Shown here in pieces: positions 60,008 through 64,000 of a stretch of DNA of 64,000 nucleotides. The translations under genes and the position numbers were made by a program. The notes beneath the pieces were generated by a model. The model did not search any database and was not told the origin of the DNA. It was given only the letters and a program-made list of their open reading frames with translations. This stretch comes from Rhodosalinus sp041365695. Lineage in GTDB: Bacteria > Pseudomonadota > Alphaproteobacteria > Rhodobacterales > Rhodobacteraceae. The stretch spans positions 434,001 to 498,000 of the forward strand of contig NZ_JBGFSJ010000001.1 in the NCBI RefSeq assembly GCF_041365695.1, written 5' to 3'. Positions within the stretch are counted from its first letter, which is position 1. Each line of letters opens with the position of its first letter.

Positions 60008-60465
60008 TCGATCACGTGGTCGATGAGCGCGAGGAGCGGCTGCCAGTAGCCCGCGACGTCCAGCAGGAAGATCGGTTTCGCGTGAAGCCCGAGCTGCGCC
60101 CAGGTGAGCACCTCGAAGAACTCGTCGAGCGAGCCCGCGCCGCCGGGCAGCACGACCACCGCGTCCGAGTTCATGAACATGACCTTCTTCCGCTCGTGCA
60201 TGTTCTCGGTCACGACGTGGTTGGGCGCGGGGCCCGACAGCGCCTCGCGCGCCACGAGGTGCTGGGGAATGACCCCGAGGGTCAGCCCGCCCGCCGCCTT
60301 CGCCGCAAGCGCCACGGCCCCCATCAGCCCGACATCGCCGGCCCCGTAGACCAGTCGCCAGCCCCGGGTGGCGAGCGCGTGGCCAAGTGCCGTCGCCTCC
60401 TCGGCATAGCGGGGATCGGCGCCGTTTCGCGATCCGCAATAGACGCAAACGGAGGTGAGCGGCAT
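59893..60465 (-). CDS. LOG family protein (cytokinin-type riboside 5'-monophosphate phosphoribohydrolase-like)
   Basis: A 190-residue Rossmann-fold protein of the LOG/TIGR00730 group: SVCVYCGSRNG at the start, GAGDVGLMGAVALAAK and the catalytic-site PGGAGSLDEFFE. Members cleave ribose-5-phosphate from nucleoside monophosphates; the physiological substrate in this bacterium is not known. ATG 60465 is the family start; the longer frame is not supported. It is convergent with rarD, overlapping it by 115 bp, and divergent from the LysM gene. Confidence 0.9.
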   Translation of the reverse strand: MPLTSVCVYCGSRNGADPRYAEEATALGHALATRGWRLVYGAGDVGLMGAVALAAKAAGGLTLGVIPQHLVAREALSGPAPNHVVTENMHERKKVMFMNSDAVVVLPGGAGSLDEFFEVLTWAQLGLHAKPIFLLDVAGYWQPLLALIDHVIDQGFADPSLRGLVRTAEGTSALVAGLGEALETRSAAQE

Positions 60466-60489
60466 GGCAGGCCCTTCGTCTCGGTGCTT

Positions 60490-60518
60490 TTGACCCGTGA
60501 TACCGGCGTTGCTAAGGT
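60490..60518 (+). promoter_or_regulatory. Good sigma70-type promoter of the LysM gene
   Basis: TTGACC (60490-60495), 17-bp spacer, TAAGGT (60513-60518). Transcription would start near 60525, about 36 bp before the ATG at 60561. This is the best -35/-10 pair I noticed in the window. Confidence 0.55.
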
Positions 60519-60560
60519 GCTGCAATCGCGCGCGCCGAAGCGCCGGGCGGAAGGGGGAAA

Positions 60561-62150
60561 ATGAACGCGAAGCCGGGCCGCTCATGGGTTGGCGCCGTGA
60601 CCGCGGCGGCGATCGCCGCCGTGGCGCTCGCCATGGCCGGCCTATACGGCCCGGGCTATTTCACCGCCCGCCCCGAGCCCGTTCCGACGGAGGCGGCAGA
60701 GCGCCCGCGCGAAGAGGTCGCACCGTCCCCGGAGACGGCGGATGCAACGCCGCCAGAGCCGACGCAGGGCGGCGCGGCGCAAGACGCCCCCGCGGCGCGT
60801 GGCGAGATGGCGGAGGCTGCCGGGGCGAGCGCTCCGCCTGACAATATCGCGCCCGGGTCCAAGGCGAGTTCGGCTGCGGACGACGCGTCGGGGGCCGAGC
60901 CGGACCATTCCGCAGCGGCCGGCCCCGCGCCGCCCGCCTTCGACCTCGTGCGGGTGGAGCCCGACGGCGAGGCGCAGATCGCCGGGCGGGCCGCACCGGG
61001 GTCCGAGGTCACGATTCTCGTCGACGAAAGGCCGCTGGCGCGGGCCACAACCGACGCGGCGGGACGCTTCTTCACCTTCCTGTCGCTCGGGACCAGCGCG
61101 GCGCCCCGGCTTCTGAGCCTCAGCGAGGCGCTGGACGGGGAGGAGCGCCTCTCCGACGACGCCGTGATCCTCGCCCCCACCGCCGCGCCGGTCCGCGACA
61201 TGGCGGCGGCGCAGGCCGGTGACGAGACGTCGGAGAACATGGAGCGCGCGGCGAAGCCCCCACCGGATGCGGGCGCGCCCGGTGCCGAGGTGACGCCCTC
61301 GGCCGAGCCAGGGTCAGAGACCGCGATGATCGCGCCCGCCCCCGAGGTTGACGGGCCGGCCCCGCGGCGCGCCGCGCCCGACGATCCCGACACAGGCGAC
61401 CCGGCGCTCATGAGCGCGCAGCCGGAACCGGAAACCGATCCCGGCGCGCCGCCCCTGCCCGGGGCGGACAAACGCGCCGCCGCGCCGCCGCCCGACCTGC
61501 CGGCGGAAGGCGCTGCGCCGGCCTCTCCGGCCGCGCCCGCCGCGCCGCTCGTGACAGAGGCGCCCGCCCTCGCTGGCCCGGCCTCGGAAATCGCGGCGGC
61601 GCCCGCGGTGATCGTCGCCGGCCCCGACGGGGTGCGCGTGGTCCAGAGTGGCACGCCGGGCCCGGACAGCCCGGTCGGGGTCGCGCTCGACGCGATCAGC
61701 TATGACGGGACGGGTGCGGTGCGGCTTTCGGGGCGCGCCCGGCCGGGCGGTTTCGTGCGCGTCTACGTCGAAAACCGCCCCGTCGCGATGGTGGAGGTGG
61801 ACCCGGACGGCGCCTGGGCGAGCGACCTTCCGGGCGTCGGGGCCGGCGTCTACACGCTGCGCCTCGACGCGCTCGATGCCGAAGGGGCGGTCGCCTCGCG
61901 GATCGAACTGCCGTTCAAGCGCGAATCCGCCGCGGCGCTCGCCGCGGCGCAGGCGGCGGCCGAGATGGCGGACCCGGGCGCGGGGCCGGTGCGCGCCGTC
62001 ACGGTTCAGCCCGGGAACACGCTCTGGGGGATTTCGCGCCGGAACTACGGGGAGGGGATCCTCTACGTCCGGATCTACGAGGCCAACCGCGACCAGATCC
62101 GCGACCCGGATCTGATCTATCCCGGGCAGGTTTTCAGCATCCCGCGCTAG
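60561..62150 (+). CDS. LysM-domain envelope protein with long disordered linker
   Basis: A 529-residue protein. A basic N-terminus and one membrane segment (VTAAAIAAVALAMAGLY) anchor it; the rest should be periplasmic. Two Ig/Big-like repeats lie around residues 130-185 (DGEAQIAGRAAPGSEVTI) and 390-450 (VRLSGRARPGGFVRVYV), separated by about 200 residues very rich in Ala, Pro and Glu. A C-terminal LysM domain (VTVQPGNTLWGISRRNYGEG to YPGQVFSIPR) should bind peptidoglycan. ATG 60561 has AAGGGGGA upstream. Similar proteins occur in Rhodobacteraceae; the role is unknown. Confidence 0.87.
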   Translation: MNAKPGRSWVGAVTAAAIAAVALAMAGLYGPGYFTARPEPVPTEAAERPREEVAPSPETADATPPEPTQGGAAQDAPAARGEMAEAAGASAPPDNIAPGSKASSAADDASGAEPDHSAAAGPAPPAFDLVRVEPDGEAQIAGRAAPGSEVTILVDERPLARATTDAAGRFFTFLSLGTSAAPRLLSLSEALDGEERLSDDAVILAPTAAPVRDMAAAQAGDETSENMERAAKPPPDAGAPGAEVTPSAEPGSETAMIAPAPEVDGPAPRRAAPDDPDTGDPALMSAQPEPETDPGAPPLPGADKRAAAPPPDLPAEGAAPASPAAPAAPLVTEAPALAGPASEIAAAPAVIVAGPDGVRVVQSGTPGPDSPVGVALDAISYDGTGAVRLSGRARPGGFVRVYVENRPVAMVEVDPDGAWASDLPGVGAGVYTLRLDALDAEGAVASRIELPFKRESAAALAAAQAAAEMADPGAGPVRAVTVQPGNTLWGISRRNYGEGILYVRIYEANRDQIRDPDLIYPGQVFSIPR

Positions 62151-62208
62151 GGGCTGGCCAAGCGCCGCCACCCGGCCTAGCTAGGGCGAAGCGTCAAGGA
62201 GCCCCGCC

Positions 62209-64000
62209 ATGCCCCCCGAGACACCCCCTGCCGACGAAGCGCTTCAAGAGCGCCGGTCCGGCTGGCGCACGGTTCGGAAAGTGGCACCCTATCTCTGGCC
62301 CGAGGACCAGAGCTGGGTGAAGCGTCGCGTCGTGATCGCGGTTCTGGCCCTCGTCGCGGCGAAGCTCATCGCGGTGGGCACGCCCATGATCTTCAGCGCG
62401 GCGGTGGACACGCTGTCGGAGGAGGGCGCACCGGACCTTCTGCTGGGCGCGGTGGGGCTGACGGTGGCCTACGGTCTGGCGCGCCTGATGTCGAACGGGT
62501 TCCAGCAGCTGCGCGACGGGGTCTTCGCCAAGGTGGGGCAGCGCGCGCTGCGACAGCTCGCGCTCGAGACCTTCACGCATATCCATCGCCTGTCGCTGCG
62601 CTACCATCTCACGCGCAAGACGGGCGGGCTGTCGCGGATCATCGAGCGCGGCGTGAAGGGCGTCGATTTCCTGTTGCGCTTCATGCTGTTTTCGATCGCG
62701 CCGCTCCTGCTGGAGTTGCTGCTGATCGGGATCGTGCTTCTGTTTCTCTTCGACATCTGGTATCTCGTCGTGGTGGCGGGCACGATCGCGCTCTATGTCT
62801 GGTTCACCTTCGCGGTGACGGAATGGCGCGTGCGGTTGCGGCGCGAAATGAACGCGCAGGACACCGACGCCAATCAGAAGGCTATCGATTCGCTTCTGAA
62901 TTTCGAGACGGTGAAGTATTTCGGCGCCGAGGCGCGGGAGGCCGCGCGCTACGACCGCGCCATGGCGGGCTACGAGGTCGCGGCGATCAAGACCGCCACC
63001 TCGCTCGCCCTGCTGAATTTCGGGCAGACCTTCCTGATCACGGGCGGGCTGGTGATCGTGATGGTCATGGCCGCGATCGGCGTGGAACGCGGGGCGCTCA
63101 GCGTGGGCGACTTCGTCATGGTCAACGCCTACATGATCCAGATCACCATGCCGCTGGGCTTTCTCGGGACCGTCTACCGCGAAATCCGCCAGAGCCTCGT
63201 GGACATGGGCGAGATGTTCGACCTGCTGGAGCAGCCGCGGGACGTGGCGGACAAGCCGGGCGCGCCCGCGCTCTCGGTGCGGGGCGGCGCGGTGGCGTTC
63301 GACGGCGTGGATTTCGGCTACGACGCGGCGCGGCCGATCCTGCGCGACGTCACGCTTCGGGTGGGCCCGGGCGAGAAGGTGGCGCTGGTCGGGCCCTCGG
63401 GGTCCGGCAAGTCCACGATCGGGCGCTTGCTCTTCCGGTTCTACGACGTGACAGGGGGCGCGGTGCGGATCGACGGGCAGGACGTGCGCGACGTCACGCA
63501 GGACAGCCTGCATGCGGCGCTCGGCGTGGTGCCGCAGGACACCGTGCTTTTCAACGACACGATCCGGTACAACATCGCCTATGGCCGCGACGGCGCCTCG
63601 CAGGAAGAGATCGAGGCGGCGGCCCGCGCCGCGCAGATCCACGAGTTCATCGTCGCGCTGCCCGACGGCTACGAGACGCAGGTGGGCGAGCGCGGCCTGA
63701 AGCTTTCGGGCGGCGAAAAGCAGCGCGTGGGCATCGCGCGCACGCTTCTGAAGGATCCGCCGATCCTGCTGCTGGACGAGGCGACCTCGGCGCTCGACAC
63801 CGAGACGGAGGCGGAAATCCAGGACGCGCTCCGCCGTGCGGGCGAGGGCCGCACGGTCATCACCATCGCGCATCGCCTGTCCACCATCGCGGATGCCGAC
63901 CGGATCGTGGTCCTGGAGGCGGGGCGCATCGTGGAGGAGGGCACGCATGACGCCTTGCTGTCGCGGCGCGGGCGATATTCGCAGCTCTGGGCCCGTCAGC
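62209..64000 (+). CDS. Atm1/ABCB7-type ABC exporter (3' truncated by window end)
   Basis: The first 597 codons of a fused membrane-ATPase exporter; the frame is open to the window edge. Six membrane helices (residues about 40-310) precede an ATPase with Walker A GPSGSGKST, signature LSGGEKQR, Walker B ILLLDEATSALD and the switch histidine (TIAHRLST). TVKYFGAEAREAARYD and LSLRYHLTRKTGGLSR are typical of the Atm1/HMT group, which exports glutathione persulfide or metal-glutathione compounds. CAAGGA lies 9 nt before ATG 62209. Length so far fits the family (about 600 residues). Confidence 0.92.
   Translation, partial: MPPETPPADEALQERRSGWRTVRKVAPYLWPEDQSWVKRRVVIAVLALVAAKLIAVGTPMIFSAAVDTLSEEGAPDLLLGAVGLTVAYGLARLMSNGFQQLRDGVFAKVGQRALRQLALETFTHIHRLSLRYHLTRKTGGLSRIIERGVKGVDFLLRFMLFSIAPLLLELLLIGIVLLFLFDIWYLVVVAGTIALYVWFTFAVTEWRVRLRREMNAQDTDANQKAIDSLLNFETVKYFGAEAREAARYDRAMAGYEVAAIKTATSLALLNFGQTFLITGGLVIVMVMAAIGVERGALSVGDFVMVNAYMIQITMPLGFLGTVYREIRQSLVDMGEMFDLLEQPRDVADKPGAPALSVRGGAVAFDGVDFGYDAARPILRDVTLRVGPGEKVALVGPSGSGKSTIGRLLFRFYDVTGGAVRIDGQDVRDVTQDSLHAALGVVPQDTVLFNDTIRYNIAYGRDGASQEEIEAAARAAQIHEFIVALPDGYETQVGERGLKLSGGEKQRVGIARTLLKDPPILLLDEATSALDTETEAEIQDALRRAGEGRTVITIAHRLSTIADADRIVVLEAGRIVEEGTHDALLSRRGRYSQLWARQ

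Overview
The window is very GC-rich, tightly packed DNA with many 4-bp ATGA/GTGA gene overlaps. Gene content points to an alphaproteobacterium of the Rhodobacteraceae (Roseobacter/Rhodobacter group): heterotetrameric sarcosine oxidase, a soluble FdsGBA-type formate dehydrogenase, a fused TAXI-type TRAP transporter, CcmI and RarD. It reads as ordinary chromosome. I saw no rRNA, tRNA, CRISPR array, insertion sequence or phage block. The assignment rests on protein families and gene order, not on a database search.

Layout. (1) 1-7880: a polyamine-type ABC importer followed by class III aminotransferase, BKACE-type beta-keto acid cleavage enzyme, GNAT, acetylpolyamine amidohydrolase and FAD amine oxidase; probably one uptake-and-degradation operon. 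(2) 8054-14112: an orphan ATP-grasp ligase, then a LolD/FtsX-like transporter with a secreted lipocalin-fold AttH/CrtC-like protein and a flavin-split-barrel protein. (3) 14117-19395, minus strand: lytic transglycosylase and a TroABCD-type Mn/Zn importer with a candidate Mur/Fur-type operator. (4) 19527-25012: VWA/MoxR pair, unknown membrane protein, glycosyltransferase, and a second FAD oxidase paralogous to the one in region 1.

(5) 25125-30977: LysR regulator facing dabB-dabA (CO2-hydrating, energy-coupled DAB system) and a DUF6671 protein, with a clear LysR-type operator between them. (6) 30982-33707, minus strand: enoyl-CoA hydratase-like protein, DUF5368 protein, and a Tat-exported sulfide:quinone reductase-like flavoprotein preceded by a perfect FNR box. 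(7) 33815-40871: fdsGBA-fdhD-fdsD for NAD-dependent formate oxidation, with a divergent LysR gene and a palindromic operator; the fdhD-fdsD junction carries a 20-bp tandem duplication. (8) 40965-44302: TAXI-TRAP transporter.

(9) 44458-46954, minus strand: a LigD-type end-joining enzyme split into three overlapping genes (phosphoesterase, ligase, polymerase), with no Ku gene in the window. (10) 47245-52268: DusA, a TauE-family permease, a 2OG-Fe(II) oxygenase-like protein, and ccmI-ruvX-DUF1289. (11) 52443-58426: sarcosine oxidase soxBDAG with two abutting AT-rich palindromes between soxB and soxD, followed by Fe-superoxide dismutase. (12) 58567-64000: host-attachment-family protein, RarD, LOG-family hydrolase, LysM protein, and an Atm1-type ABC exporter cut by the window end.

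Together the genes describe a heterotroph living on nitrogenous and C1 compounds (polyamines, sarcosine, formate) with metal, sulfide and inorganic-carbon handling. The parts I would look at first are the dab cluster, the split LigD, the polyamine/BKACE operon, the FNR-linked sulfide flavoprotein and the sox palindromes.
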